A DNA stretch of 64,000 nucleotides from Bradyrhizobium tropiciagri (GTDB lineage Bacteria; Pseudomonadota; Alphaproteobacteria; Rhizobiales; Xanthobacteraceae). Positions 45,400 to 53,664 of the stretch are shown here, one piece after another. Under the pieces are notes generated by a model, which worked only from the letters and a program-made list of their open reading frames with translations, did no database searches and was not told the DNA's origin. The stretch lies in the NCBI RefSeq assembly GCF_018130505.1, contig NZ_JAFCKH010000002.1:434001-498000 (forward strand), read 5' to 3'. How positions within the stretch are numbered: the first letter of the stretch is position 1; every line of letters begins with the position of its first letter. The position numbers were made by a program, and so were the translations under genes.

Positions 45400-46569
45400 C
45401 TACGCGTCCCACGTCACCGGCAGGTCCAGCAACCCGCGGAAGGCCCAGCCGCCGATCCGCGGTGGGCGGTCCTCGACCAGGCGCAAATTCTTCAGCCGGC
45501 TGAAGATCAGCGGCAGCGCGACGTCGGCGACCATGGCGCGCGAGGCCCAGGCGCCGGCGCAGAAATGCGGGCCGGCGCCGAATGCGATGCTCTTGCTGGC
45601 GTCGCGGCGGATGTCGAAGGCGTCACCCCGCTCAAAATGCTTCTCGTCGCGGTTGGCCGAGCCGAACATCAGGAACACGCGCTCGTTGGGCTCGAACGCG
45701 ACGTCGCGGATCGTCCACGGCTTTGCGATCCGCCGCGGCGACATCCCGATCGGCGAGATCCAGCGGGCGTATTCCTCGAACACCTGCAGCCACGGGATCG
45801 CGCCGCTCCGCGCCAACGCAAGCTGGTCGGGATGGGTCAGCAGCGCCCACACCGTGCCGGCGATGGCATCGCGCGGCTCATTCTGGCCGCCCGAGATCGC
45901 GAGCTTGATGTTGGCGCGGACGCTCTCCATCGGCATGTCGGTCTGCAGCATCACGCCGAGCAGGCTGAGGTCCGGCGTCTTGCGCCGCACGGGCACCATG
46001 TCGTCGATCGCGGCATCGATGCCGGAGGTCGCCGCATGGCAGCGCGCCTCGATCGCGGGATCGCCGGTATAGTTGGCGATGCCGTCGATCATGCCTTGCG
46101 ACCAGGCGTTCATGTCCTGGAAGCGCATGTTGGTGAGGCCGGTGATGGATTTCAGGCATTCCGCCGAGAACGGCAGCGCGAAGGCCTGCACGAAATCGAC
46201 AGCGTCCTCTCGCTTCAACTCGTCGAGGATGCGCCGCGCATGGCCTTCGAACTGCACGGTCCAGTGCGACCTCACCGTCTTCGGCGAGATCGCTGGGAAG
46301 ATCGCCTTGCGCTCGTTCATGTGCGCATCGCCATCCTTGCGCATCATGTTGTGGCCCATCAGCTTGTTCATCAAGCCTTCGGGCTGATGCGACGAGAACA
46401 CGTCGATCTGCTTCTCCGAGACGAAGATGTCGTCGCGGTTGCACAGCAGCGTGCTGCCAAGCTGCGGCACGAAGGCGATCGGCGCCTCTTTGCGCATGCG
46501 CGCCAGCGCCGGGTAGGGGTCCTGCCAGAAGGCGGCGACGTCGATCTCGAAACGGGGTGCGGTGCTCAC
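45400..46569 (-). CDS. Cytochrome P450
   Basis: 389 residues, a soluble bacterial P450. Heme-thiolate loop FGAGPHFCAGAWASR with the Cys ligand near residue 342; the I-helix oxygen-binding segment is ISGGQNEPRDAIAG, where GGQNEP replaces the usual AGxxT, so no threonine at the proton-relay position; ExxR-type EEYARWISP is the K-helix. The substrate is unknown. There is no ferredoxin or reductase gene adjacent. Convergent with the dehydratase gene across a repeat. Confidence 0.92.
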   Translation of the reverse strand: MSTAPRFEIDVAAFWQDPYPALARMRKEAPIAFVPQLGSTLLCNRDDIFVSEKQIDVFSSHQPEGLMNKLMGHNMMRKDGDAHMNERKAIFPAISPKTVRSHWTVQFEGHARRILDELKREDAVDFVQAFALPFSAECLKSITGLTNMRFQDMNAWSQGMIDGIANYTGDPAIEARCHAATSGIDAAIDDMVPVRRKTPDLSLLGVMLQTDMPMESVRANIKLAISGGQNEPRDAIAGTVWALLTHPDQLALARSGAIPWLQVFEEYARWISPIGMSPRRIAKPWTIRDVAFEPNERVFLMFGSANRDEKHFERGDAFDIRRDASKSIAFGAGPHFCAGAWASRAMVADVALPLIFSRLKNLRLVEDRPPRIGGWAFRGLLDLPVTWDA

Positions 46570-46652
46570 GGCGTGGTCCTTTTGTCTCGCCGCAGGATAG
46601 TCCAGTCATGCGCGGTTTTCTGTCCCCACGCCTTGGGACAGGAGCGCCCCGA

Positions 46653-47447
46653 TCAGTTCAGCGGCCGCGACGAGGCCACCAGCCGCAATGCGATCGCGAA
46701 CAATTCGTTCTGCGAGGAAATGCCGAGCTTGTCATAGGCGCGCTTGCGGTAGGTGAGGGCGGAATGCAGGCCGATGCCAAGCTCGGCCGCGATCGCTTCC
46801 GAGCTGAGGCCGGAGAGGATGCGCAGGCACACCTCTTTCTCACGCCCGGTCAGGACGGTGAACGGCGCCGCGGTTTCGAACAGTGTCTTCAGCCGATCCA
46901 TCGGATCGCTGTCCGGCGCGGCGTCGCGCTGGAAGTGCCGCGCCACGGCGGCGCTGACGGCGGGTGCGACCGCGGTCAGGCGCGCGATCTGGTCGCGGGT
47001 GAAGCGGCCCTGCGCGGTGATGCGATAGAAATTGACATAGAAGCAGGTGTCATCGACCCAGATCGCCGAAGCGAATTTGTCGACGATGTCGGAATCGTCG
47101 AAGAAGATCTTGCGGTAGCCGTCGCTGTACATGCGGCGGGCGAAGGTCGGCAGCACGATCGGCGCGGCCTGCGCCTGGCCCTCGAACACCGCGTCGCGGT
47201 TCGGATCGCTCTGGTGAAAATGCTCGGAATAGGCGATGCCGAGGTCGCGCCCGGTCGGGATGTTGCCGGCGTCGAGCAGGCACGCGGCCGAGCGCGGGCC
47301 GGCGAACGAGAACACCATGCAGTGCCCGACATCGGCGACCCGGCGCAGCGCGCCGATCAGGGCCTGCGGAAAGCCGTCGCGCCCGATCGCGAGCAACGCC
47401 GGCGTGATGTCGCTGACGACAGACGGCGTGAAGGCCCGGGCCTTCAT
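46653..47447 (-). CDS. LuxR family transcriptional regulator
   Basis: 264 residues; GGGAGGA before the ATG. C-terminal LuxR/GerE helix-turn-helix: LTGREKEVCLRILSGLSSEAIAAELGIGLHSALTYRKRAYDKLGISSQNELFAIAL. The N-terminal about 190 residues form a sensory domain (SDPNRDAVFE, YRKIFFDDSDIVDKFASAIWVDDTCFYVNFYR) without receiver or autoinducer motifs that I can recognise. The order with P450 downstream on the same strand (83-base gap) suggests it may regulate it. Confidence 0.88.
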   Translation of the reverse strand: MKARAFTPSVVSDITPALLAIGRDGFPQALIGALRRVADVGHCMVFSFAGPRSAACLLDAGNIPTGRDLGIAYSEHFHQSDPNRDAVFEGQAQAAPIVLPTFARRMYSDGYRKIFFDDSDIVDKFASAIWVDDTCFYVNFYRITAQGRFTRDQIARLTAVAPAVSAAVARHFQRDAAPDSDPMDRLKTLFETAAPFTVLTGREKEVCLRILSGLSSEAIAAELGIGLHSALTYRKRAYDKLGISSQNELFAIALRLVASSRPLN

Positions 47448-47526
47448 GGTGTCCTCCCTTTGGTTGCGGGAAGACTATCAGCGACATCGCCGGGGTGGAA
47501 GCTGCCGATACAGCCGCACTCCCTGC

Positions 47527-47564
47527 GTCATTCCGGGCTGTCGCTCCGCGAGCCCCGGAATGAC
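47527..47564. repeat. GTCATTCCGGGG repeat, short copy
   Basis: GTCATTCCGGG and CCCCGGAATGAC are inverse ends separated by only 15 bases (full copy at 33073-33163 has about 65). Between the LuxR gene and the SnoaL-like gene. Confidence 0.8.
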
Positions 47565-47572
47565 GGTCAGGG

Positions 47573-47935
47573 TTAAGCGCCCGGGACCTGATCCAGGAAG
47601 CCGGTGATGCTCCTGATCCGCCCTTCCTTCAGCACCGCGAAGTCGGTGCCCTTGATCGGGCTGTCGACACCGTCGGGGCCGAGACCCCAGGAGAAGCGGA
47701 CATGGTCGCCGAAGCCGTTCGGCTCGCCGAGCAGCTTGAATGAGAAGTCGGGAAACTTCTGCTGCACGCCGGCGATCAGCGCGTCGACGCCCTCATGGCC
47801 GTCGCCGCTCATCAGCGGATCGACATAGCGCGCGTCTGAAGTCCAGTTCTCGCTCAGCATCTCGCGGCGCCGGCTCGGCGTGCGCTCGTTCCAGAGCTCG
47901 ATGTAGCGGCGGGCGATGGTGGCGTGGTCGGTCAT
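47573..47935 (-). CDS. SnoaL-like / NTF2-fold protein
   Basis: 120 residues; AAGGAGA before the ATG. Begins TDHATIARRYIELWNERTPSRRREMLSENWTSDARYVDPLMSGDGHEGVDALIAGV, the usual N-terminal helix plus cone-like sheet of SnoaL-like proteins, and has FSWGLGPDG and IRSITGFLDQ at the end. Such proteins bind or isomerise small hydrophobic molecules. The Asp and His near residues 34-46 could be a catalytic pair but this is not certain. No strong operon link. Confidence 0.85.
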   Translation of the reverse strand: MTDHATIARRYIELWNERTPSRRREMLSENWTSDARYVDPLMSGDGHEGVDALIAGVQQKFPDFSFKLLGEPNGFGDHVRFSWGLGPDGVDSPIKGTDFAVLKEGRIRSITGFLDQVPGA

Positions 47936-48029
47936 GGCGTTCTCCTTCGATGCGGCCGGATGGTTCGGCTGGAACGACTATCGAAGGTTCGCGGCGCGCG
48001 ATCGATTACCTCGCAGGTCATCGTCCGCG

Positions 48030-48347
48030 TTATGGAGCGATCTTGAGCACCGCCTTCATGTTGGGATGATAGCGGCAGTAGTATTCAACCGTGCCGGCCT
48101 TGCCGAGGACCGAAGTGACCGTCTTCTTCGGCGCGATCGTGACGTCGAAGTCGCCGTTTTTTGCCGTGGCGGTGTGGGCAAGGATGTCCTTGTTGATCCA
48201 TTCGATGGTGTCGCCGACCTTGGCCGATACCTCGGCCGGCGAGACCGCGAGATTCTCCATCACGATCTGGATGGTGGCCGCATGCGCCGGGACGGCCAGC
48301 GCACCGAGCGTCAGCAACATCAGCGTGAGATGGCGTCCTGGCGACAT
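48030..48347 (-). CDS. Cupredoxin (amicyanin/pseudoazurin type), periplasmic
   Basis: 105 residues: signal peptide MSPGRHLTLMLLTLGALAVPAHA, mature domain about 82 residues. Type I copper ligands are all present: H58 in DILAHTAT, C91, H94 and M97 in YYCRYHPNM. Small electron carrier in the periplasm. Begins 9 bases after the stop of the DUF4142 gene and its ribosome site overlaps that stop, so the two are translationally linked and share the ECF-type promoter at 48937. Its redox partner is unknown. Confidence 0.9.
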   Translation of the reverse strand: MSPGRHLTLMLLTLGALAVPAHAATIQIVMENLAVSPAEVSAKVGDTIEWINKDILAHTATAKNGDFDVTIAPKKTVTSVLGKAGTVEYYCRYHPNMKAVLKIAP

Positions 48348-48356
48348 GGATGGCTC

Positions 48357-48878
48357 CTATTTCAGGCTGGCCGCGACATGCTCGGCATGCTGCTGGTGGC
48401 CCTGGAAGAGTTTCAGGCCGGTCTGCAGCAGGCTCTTCAGCTCGGGGTTGCTCGCCGCCGGAATCAACTGGGTCTCCAGCGCGCCGTTGACCGCCTTGTG
48501 GTAGGCGACCTCGTTGGCGATGTAGGCCTTGTCGTACTCCGCGCCCTTCAGCTTGCCGAGTTCGGCGAGCTTGTCGGCGGCCTGCTTCGACAGCGCCTTG
48601 CTGGTGTCGTTGTCCTCCGGCGTCACCTTCAGCTTCTTGACGAGGTCGAGCGCCTGCTTGTTCACGGCCTCATGGTCGCGCGCCATGTCCTGGGCGAACG
48701 CCTTGACCTCCTTGCTGGAGGCCTTCGCCTCGGCCTGCTTGGCGGCGTTGATGTCGATCACGCCGGCGGTGTAGGCGATGTGCGCGATCTGCGGATCGGT
48801 CGGCTTTGCGCCCTCTGCGAGCGCGGCGCCGCTCAACAGGCTCAGCGCGGCGGCTGCGATGCTCAAGCGAACGAACAT
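48357..48878 (-). CDS. DUF4142 domain protein, exported
   Basis: 173 residues with signal peptide MFVRLSIAAAALSLLSGAALA. DUF4142 is an all-helical bundle related to ferritin-like folds: ITAGVIDINAAKQAEAKASSKEVKAFAQDMARDHEAVNKQALDLVKKL then a second pair of helices ending HQQHAEHVAASLK. Function of the family is poorly known; members are frequently in stress operons. Follows an ECF-type promoter motif and is co-transcribed with the cupredoxin gene. Confidence 0.88.
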   Translation of the reverse strand: MFVRLSIAAAALSLLSGAALAEGAKPTDPQIAHIAYTAGVIDINAAKQAEAKASSKEVKAFAQDMARDHEAVNKQALDLVKKLKVTPEDNDTSKALSKQAADKLAELGKLKGAEYDKAYIANEVAYHKAVNGALETQLIPAASNPELKSLLQTGLKLFQGHQQHAEHVAASLK

Positions 48879-48936
48879 GGTTTGATACTCCTGTGGCGTC
48901 CGGCTGGACGCCGGCGCTTGGTTGATTGCACAGGAG

Positions 48937-48965
48937 TTGGATGGCGCAGCCGCGCCGAGGTTCCC
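48937..48965 (-). promoter_or_regulatory. ECF-type promoter of the DUF4142-cupredoxin operon
   Basis: On the minus strand GGGAACCT (48958-48965), 14 bases, then CATCCAA (48937-48943). The same pair with the same spacing is upstream of the sigma factor gene. It ends about 60 bases before the DUF4142 start at 48878. Confidence 0.8.
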
Positions 48966-48972
48966 GGAAAAT

Positions 48973-49662
48973 TTATCCGATGTAGCCGAGCCGTTTCAGC
49001 ACGGCCTCGGTCAGGCGTTCACAGCGTTTGCCGGCGAACGGGAAAGCATCCATCACGACGGGGCCGATCTTGCGCTCGACATTCTCGCGTAGCATGGCGC
49101 GGGCGCGATGCAGCCGCGTCTTCACCGTCTCCGGCTTCAGGTCGAGGATCTCGGCGGTCTCCTCGACATTCATACCCTCGATCACGCGGGTGATGAAGAC
49201 GAGGCGGAACGCCTCGGGCAATTCGTCGATCGCGTGTTCGACGACATGCTGGATCTCGCGCTGGGCCATGGAGCGTTCCGGATCGTCCGCTGACGAAAGG
49301 GGAAACTGGATGATTTGAGCGTCGAGACCACCGTGCGGCAGCTCCGACCATTCGACGGCGGGCGGTTTGCGGCGGACGCGGCCGAGCGCCTCGTTGATCG
49401 CGATCCGCGACAGCCAGGTCGACAGGCCGGACTCGCCGCGGAATCGGTCGAGATGGGTGAAGGCGCGGACATAGGTGTCCTGGACCACGTCCTCGGCCTC
49501 GCCGTCGTTGCGCAGGATGCCGCGGGCGAGGCGGAACAGTCGGCGGTTGTTGGCCTGCATGATGGCGCGCACCGCGGCCTCGTCGCGGGCCAGCGCGCGC
49601 TGCACCAGCTCAGCGTCGCCTGAGCCGGTCGGCGGAACGGTCGTTGCCTGGGCCTGACGCAT
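48973..49662 (-). CDS. RNA polymerase sigma factor, ECF subfamily
   Basis: 229 residues from the ATG at 49662 (GAGGGTG upstream; the start at 49686 is less likely). Region 2: RLARGILRNDGEAEDVVQDTYVRAFTHLDRFRGESGLSTWLSRIAINEALGRVRR; region 4: LPEAFRLVFITRVIEGMNVEETAEILDLKPETVKTRLHRARAML. A C-terminal tail of about 25 residues (FPFAGKRCERLTEAVLKRLGYIG) includes a single Cys. No anti-sigma gene is adjacent, which is unusual. It has an ECF-type promoter like that of the downstream operon, so autoregulation is likely. Confidence 0.92.
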   Translation of the reverse strand: MRQAQATTVPPTGSGDAELVQRALARDEAAVRAIMQANNRRLFRLARGILRNDGEAEDVVQDTYVRAFTHLDRFRGESGLSTWLSRIAINEALGRVRRKPPAVEWSELPHGGLDAQIIQFPLSSADDPERSMAQREIQHVVEHAIDELPEAFRLVFITRVIEGMNVEETAEILDLKPETVKTRLHRARAMLRENVERKIGPVVMDAFPFAGKRCERLTEAVLKRLGYIG

Positions 49663-49698
49663 GGCGGGATCACCCTCACGGTTCACGGGATACTGGCA

Positions 49699-49727
49699 TT
49701 GGATGCGCTTCCGACGAACAGGTTCCC
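49699..49727 (-). promoter_or_regulatory. ECF-type promoter of the sigma factor gene
   Basis: On the minus strand GGGAACCT (49720-49727), 14 bases, CATCCAA (49699-49705), 36 bases before the ATG. Same elements and same spacing as at 48937-48965. Confidence 0.8.
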
Positions 49728-49769
49728 GAAAAAAAGGCGGCCGGCCGAAAAACGATTGATCCTGGATCC

Positions 49770-50678
49770 CTACGGCTTGATATAGGCCTCCGGATCGCCC
49801 CGCGCATGCGCCTCCATAGCGTCGAGGAAGCAGCGCACCTTGGCCGGGACGAATTGCCGCGCCGGCAGCAGGGCATGCACGTTGAGCGGCTCGCAGACAT
49901 GGTCCGGCAGCAGCCGCTGCAACTCACCGGCCGCGACCGCGACGCGGGCGTAGGCCGCGGTGACCCGCAACACGCCGTGGCCGGCGAGCGCGGCCTGCAG
50001 GCGGACATGGGCGTTCGATGAGGTGAGGCGCGCCCGATCCACCGCAAGATGCTCGACGGCGCCGCCGGGTGCGGTGATCGCCCAGGGCGGATCGCTGGGC
50101 CCGGTCAGCAGCGGCAGCCGCCGCAGATCGTCCAGCGTGCGCGGCTCGCCGAACTTCTGTAGCAGGGCCGGCGCTGCGAACAGGCCGCGCTCGAGGGTGA
50201 AGACACGGCGGATCACGATGCCGGCCGACGGCAGCGGCGCCTCCAGCATCGCGAACACGATGTCGTAATTCTCGGCGACCGGATTGACGATGTCGTGCTC
50301 GACATCGATGCGGATCGCAAGCTCCGGATAGCGGCCCATCACCGCGCAGGCGACCGGCCCCGCATGGTGCGCGCCGAATTCGTAAGGCGCCTTGATGCGC
50401 AGCGTGCCGGCGACCGCGCTGCTCATCGCCAGCGCCTCGCTGTGGGTATCGTGCAGGGCGGCGAACAGCGGCCGCACCTTGCGATAGATGGTCTCGCCGG
50501 AATCGGTGAGGCGCAAATGCCGCGTGGTGCGCTCGATCAGCCGCAGCCCGAGATTGGCTTCCAGTCGCTGCACCGCAGCACTGAGGCTCGATTTGGGATG
50601 GCCGAGCACGCGCGCGGCGGCGGTGAAGCCGCCATGCTCGACAACCTCGCAAAACAGCTCCCAATCGCGCCATTCCAT
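49770..50678 (-). CDS. LysR family transcriptional regulator
   Basis: 302 residues from the ATG at 50678 (an upstream start at 50717 would add 13). N-terminal helix-turn-helix: WELFCEVVEHGGFTAAARVLGHPKSSLSAAVQRLEANLGLRLIERTTRHLRLTDSG, ordinary LysR type. The effector domain follows (AGTLRIKAPYEFGAHHAGPVA) and ends with HALLPARQFVPAKVRCFLDAME. Divergent from the Rieske oxygenase gene (start 50785) across 106 bases, so it probably controls it. Confidence 0.92.
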   Translation of the reverse strand: MEWRDWELFCEVVEHGGFTAAARVLGHPKSSLSAAVQRLEANLGLRLIERTTRHLRLTDSGETIYRKVRPLFAALHDTHSEALAMSSAVAGTLRIKAPYEFGAHHAGPVACAVMGRYPELAIRIDVEHDIVNPVAENYDIVFAMLEAPLPSAGIVIRRVFTLERGLFAAPALLQKFGEPRTLDDLRRLPLLTGPSDPPWAITAPGGAVEHLAVDRARLTSSNAHVRLQAALAGHGVLRVTAAYARVAVAAGELQRLLPDHVCEPLNVHALLPARQFVPAKVRCFLDAMEAHARGDPEAYIKP

Positions 50679-50784
50679 GGCCGATTGTCCATGCAGCGGT
50701 ACAGTGTGTCCAGCCAAATCGGATTATCGGGATGACCGCAATCACCTAACCTCGCCGCGACAAATATTGCATCGGGAGGGTGAC

Positions 50785-51852
50785 ATGGCCAATGACGACG
50801 GAATTTTCCTGCGCAACACCTGGTACGTGGCGGCGTGGAATCACGAGCTGATCGACGGCAAGAAGGTCGCGCGCACCATTCTGGAGCGGCCGATCGTGCT
50901 CTATCGCGGCGCCAGCGGACAGGTGGTCGCGCTCGACGACCGCTGCTGCCACCGCGCCGCGCCGCTCTCGATGGGCCGCGTCGAGGGCGACGACATCCGC
51001 TGCATGTATCACGGCATGAAGTTCGCCGCCGACGGCAAGTGCATCCAGATTCCCGGCCAGGACGTCATTCCGGCCAAGCTCGGCGTCCGCAGCTATCCCG
51101 TGGTCGAGCGCTACAATCTGATCTTCATCTGGACCGGCGATCCGGAGAAGGCCGATCCGAAACTGATCCTCGACTATCCGCCGCTCGAGGACCCCAGATG
51201 GCGCGGGCTGCCGGGCTATATGCACTACAAGGCCAACTGGCTCCTGATCGTCGACAACCTCAGCGACTTCGCGCATCTCGCCTTCGTGCACACCAACACG
51301 CTCGGCGGCTCCGAGGAATACGCCTACAAGACCAAGCCGGTCGCGATCGAGAAGCTCGACGACGGTTTCCGCGTCGAGCGCTGGCATATGGGCGCCGAGC
51401 CGCCGCCGTACCACAAGAAGGTGATCCCGAACAAAACCGACAAGATCGATCGCCGCAACATCGGCCGTATGATCGTTCCCGGCATCTTCACGCTGGATAC
51501 GACGTTCGCACCGGCGGGGCAGGGGGTGGAGAAAGGCGTCCAGGTCCCGGGCACGCGCTCGTATCGCAACGCGCAGTTCATGACGCCGGAGACGCGCTCG
51601 ACCACGCACTTCTTCTGGAACTATCTGCACGATTTCGACATCGACAACCCGAACATCGCGCTGTCGCTCCGCCACAGCCTCGAGGAAGGCTTCAACGAGG
51701 ACAAGGACATCATCGAGGCGCAGCAGCGCGTGTTCGATGCCGATCCGGACTATCAGCTGCTCGCCATCGGCGCCGATGCGCCGCTGACCTATTTCCGCTG
51801 GCTGTTCGCACGGAAGATGGAGGCGGAGAAGGGGACGGCGCGGGCGGCATAG
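50785..51852 (+). CDS. Rieske oxygenase subunit, vanillate O-demethylase (VanA) type
   Basis: 355 residues; GGGAGGG before the ATG. The Rieske [2Fe-2S] centre is CCH (C54, H56) and CMYH (C73, H76). The mononuclear iron site is N158-D161-H164-H169 (NLSDFAHLAFVH). Overall length and the start RNTWYVAAWNHEL resemble VanA, which demethylates vanillate to protocatechuate, but other aromatic O-demethylases and hydroxylases share this pattern. The matching reductase (VanB) is not in the window, so electrons must come from elsewhere. Divergent LysR gene next to it. Confidence 0.88.
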   Translation: MANDDGIFLRNTWYVAAWNHELIDGKKVARTILERPIVLYRGASGQVVALDDRCCHRAAPLSMGRVEGDDIRCMYHGMKFAADGKCIQIPGQDVIPAKLGVRSYPVVERYNLIFIWTGDPEKADPKLILDYPPLEDPRWRGLPGYMHYKANWLLIVDNLSDFAHLAFVHTNTLGGSEEYAYKTKPVAIEKLDDGFRVERWHMGAEPPPYHKKVIPNKTDKIDRRNIGRMIVPGIFTLDTTFAPAGQGVEKGVQVPGTRSYRNAQFMTPETRSTTHFFWNYLHDFDIDNPNIALSLRHSLEEGFNEDKDIIEAQQRVFDADPDYQLLAIGADAPLTYFRWLFARKMEAEKGTARAA

Positions 51853-51860
51853 AGCACTGC

Positions 51861-51945
51861 GTAGCCCGGATGCAGCGAAGCGAAATCCGGGACCTTGCTC
51901 GCCGAGAGACCGGTCCCGGATTACGCTTCGCTGCATCCGGGCTAC
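51861..51945. repeat. GTAGCCCGGATG palindromic repeat, copy 2
   Basis: Arms GTAGCCCGGATGCAGCGAAGCG and CGCTTCGCTGCATCCGGGCTAC are exact inverses; AAATCCGGGACC / GGTCCCGGATT pair inside. Copy 1 is at 36758-36844. It starts 8 bases after the Rieske gene stop. Confidence 0.88.
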
Positions 51946-51973
51946 GAGGCTTCGAATCGAGCGGCGTACTCCG

Positions 51974-52125
51974 CTTACCTCGCCCCGCGTGCGGGGAGAG
52001 GTCGGAGCGCAACGTCAGATGCGTTCCGGGTGAGGGGGTGTCTCCGCGAGTCCAACTGTAACCGTCTACGCGGAAGCGGCCCCTCACCCCAACCCTCTCC
52101 CCGTAAGAACGGGGCGAGGGAGCAC
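51974..52125. repeat. CTCCCTCGCCCC repeat, copy 2 (opposite orientation)
   Basis: The block 52080-52124 is the exact reverse complement of 45230-45274. The left part carries ACCTCGCCCCGCGTGCGGGGAGAGGT, a short hairpin also seen (inverted) at the end of copy 1. So the whole composite element is present twice, inverted. Confidence 0.85.
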
Positions 52126-52173
52126 AGTCCCGTTGCCGCGCGACTGAACCTCATCACGCTCAATCAAAATGAC

Positions 52174-52208
52174 GAATGGCGCGGCTGCCCTCGGCTGCCG
52201 CGCCATTC
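52174..52208 (-). terminator. Hairpin terminator after the RidA gene
   Basis: Arms GAATGGCGCGGC and GCCGCGCCATTC pair perfectly around 11 bases. On the minus strand it follows the RidA stop by about 25 bases and leads into GTCATTTTGATT, a moderately T-rich stretch. Confidence 0.65.
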
Positions 52209-52232
52209 GCAAGACAACAAAGTCGATCGCGG

Positions 52233-52583
52233 TTACTTCGCCGCGACCACCATGATCTCGACATTGTACTGCGGGGCCGCGAGCTTGGCCTCGACGGTGG
52301 CGCGCGCCGGCGTGTTGCCCGGCGAGACCCAGGCGTCCCACGCCGCGTTCATCTCGGGGAACGTCTTCATGTCGGTGATGTAGATGTTGGCGCTGAGCAG
52401 CTTCGACTTGTCGGTGCCCGCCTTGGCGAGATGGCTGTCGATGATCGACAGGATGTCCTTGGTCTGCTCGGTGACGCTGCCGCCCGCGGCCTTGCCGGCG
52501 ACGACGCCGGCGAGATAGACGGTGTTGCCGTGCACGACGACCTGGCTCATGCGCGGGCCGGTTTCAAAACGCTGAATGCTCAT
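52233..52583 (-). CDS. ridA: RidA family protein
   Basis: 116 residues from the ATG at 52583-52581 (GGAG upstream). Members hydrolyse reactive enamine/imine intermediates (2-aminoacrylate) or act on other small molecules. Blocks seen: FETGPRMSQVVVHGNTVYLAGVVAG, TKDILSIIDSHLAKAGTDKSKLLSANIYITDMKTFPEMNAAWDAWV, and PARATVEAKLAAPQYNVEIMVVAA with the conserved Arg in the PARATVEA motif. Same strand as the esterase gene 75 bases upstream. Confidence 0.9.
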   Translation of the reverse strand: MSIQRFETGPRMSQVVVHGNTVYLAGVVAGKAAGGSVTEQTKDILSIIDSHLAKAGTDKSKLLSANIYITDMKTFPEMNAAWDAWVSPGNTPARATVEAKLAAPQYNVEIMVVAAK

Positions 52584-52658
52584 TTGGGTCTCCACTGAAT
52601 GGCGGGCACTTCTAGCCTGCCTGCGCGGCCGCCGCCACTGTGCAAATTGCAGCACGGC

Positions 52659-53579
52659 TCACGGAAATTGCCGGAAGAACGCCCAGATCGTCTCGGCGCC
52701 GTCGATGTCATGGTTCTGCGGCCCGAGGATGTTGTCGGCGAGGCGCACGAAACGCGCGTCGGGCGCGCTGCCGGGCATGCGATGCCCGCCGCCATTGACG
52801 CGGTAGAGCACGACATCGCGGCCCGCCGGGCAGCGTGAATCGATCCTGGTCACCGTCGATCGATCGGCGCGGTCGCGATCCTCGAGTTCGCTGCTGCCGG
52901 CGTCCTTGCTCTCGCAGCCGTTGACGCGGCGCCAGAACGCCAGCGTCTTCTCGGTCGACCAGAAGCCGTCGGCCGCGAAATGGCTGGTGCCGCGCCCGCC
53001 CTGATACGGGACCAGCGGATCGCTGGTGCCGTTCATCATCAGGAGCGGCACCGGTCGCGGCGGTTGGCAGGCGCGGGCGGAGCCGTTGGTCAGGTTCATG
53101 ATGACGCTGGCCGCGGCGGCGAACAATTCCGGCCGCTTGCACAGCAGCGCCATCGTCATCGCGCCGCCGTTGGAGACACCGGTAACGTAGACCCGCTTCG
53201 GATCCGCGGTGCCGTCGTCGATGAATTTCTTGATCAGCTGCGCGATGAAGGCGATGTCGTCGGTGTCCTTCGGCGGTCCGCCGCTGGCGCGCTCCTCGTC
53301 GAGCCGCAGGTCGGCCCAGGCGCGGTTGAGCCCGTCGGGAAACAGCACGGCGAAATGCTCGCGCCTCGCGACCGCGGGCCATGACGTTCGCGACATCATG
53401 TCGGCGCCGCTCTGCGTCTTGCCGTGCAGCACGATCACCAGCGGCGCGGGCCTGGCATCCGGCAGCTGCACCCTGAATGTCCGCGTGGTGCCGTCGATCG
53501 AGATCATCTCGGCGCGCGCGGGCCCATAGCCGAGCGCCAGCGCGGCAACAGCCAGCATGCCGATCAGGCGCCATCGCAT
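52659..53579 (-). CDS. Secreted alpha/beta-hydrolase esterase (LpqC / PHB depolymerase-like)
   Basis: 306 residues with signal peptide MRWRLIGMLAVAALALGYGPARA. Alpha/beta hydrolase with nucleophile S136 in VTGVSNGGA, oxyanion region VIVLHGKTQSG, acid in NGTSDPLVPYQGG, and His in GGGHRMPGS. Family is the esterase/PHB-depolymerase-like group that includes fungal-type feruloyl esterases (FaeC-like/LpqC). Given the hydroxycinnamate module at 4-14 kb, release of ferulate or coumarate from plant polymers is an attractive but unproved role. GGAG upstream of the ATG. Confidence 0.82.
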   Translation of the reverse strand: MRWRLIGMLAVAALALGYGPARAEMISIDGTTRTFRVQLPDARPAPLVIVLHGKTQSGADMMSRTSWPAVARREHFAVLFPDGLNRAWADLRLDEERASGGPPKDTDDIAFIAQLIKKFIDDGTADPKRVYVTGVSNGGAMTMALLCKRPELFAAAASVIMNLTNGSARACQPPRPVPLLMMNGTSDPLVPYQGGRGTSHFAADGFWSTEKTLAFWRRVNGCESKDAGSSELEDRDRADRSTVTRIDSRCPAGRDVVLYRVNGGGHRMPGSAPDARFVRLADNILGPQNHDIDGAETIWAFFRQFP

Positions 53580-53664
53580 CGCCGAAACTCCGTCTGCGCG
53601 GCCGCGATTGCATCATGGCCGCGTGCGGGATTCAATCGGCGCCTGCGCTCCGGTACGTCACCTT

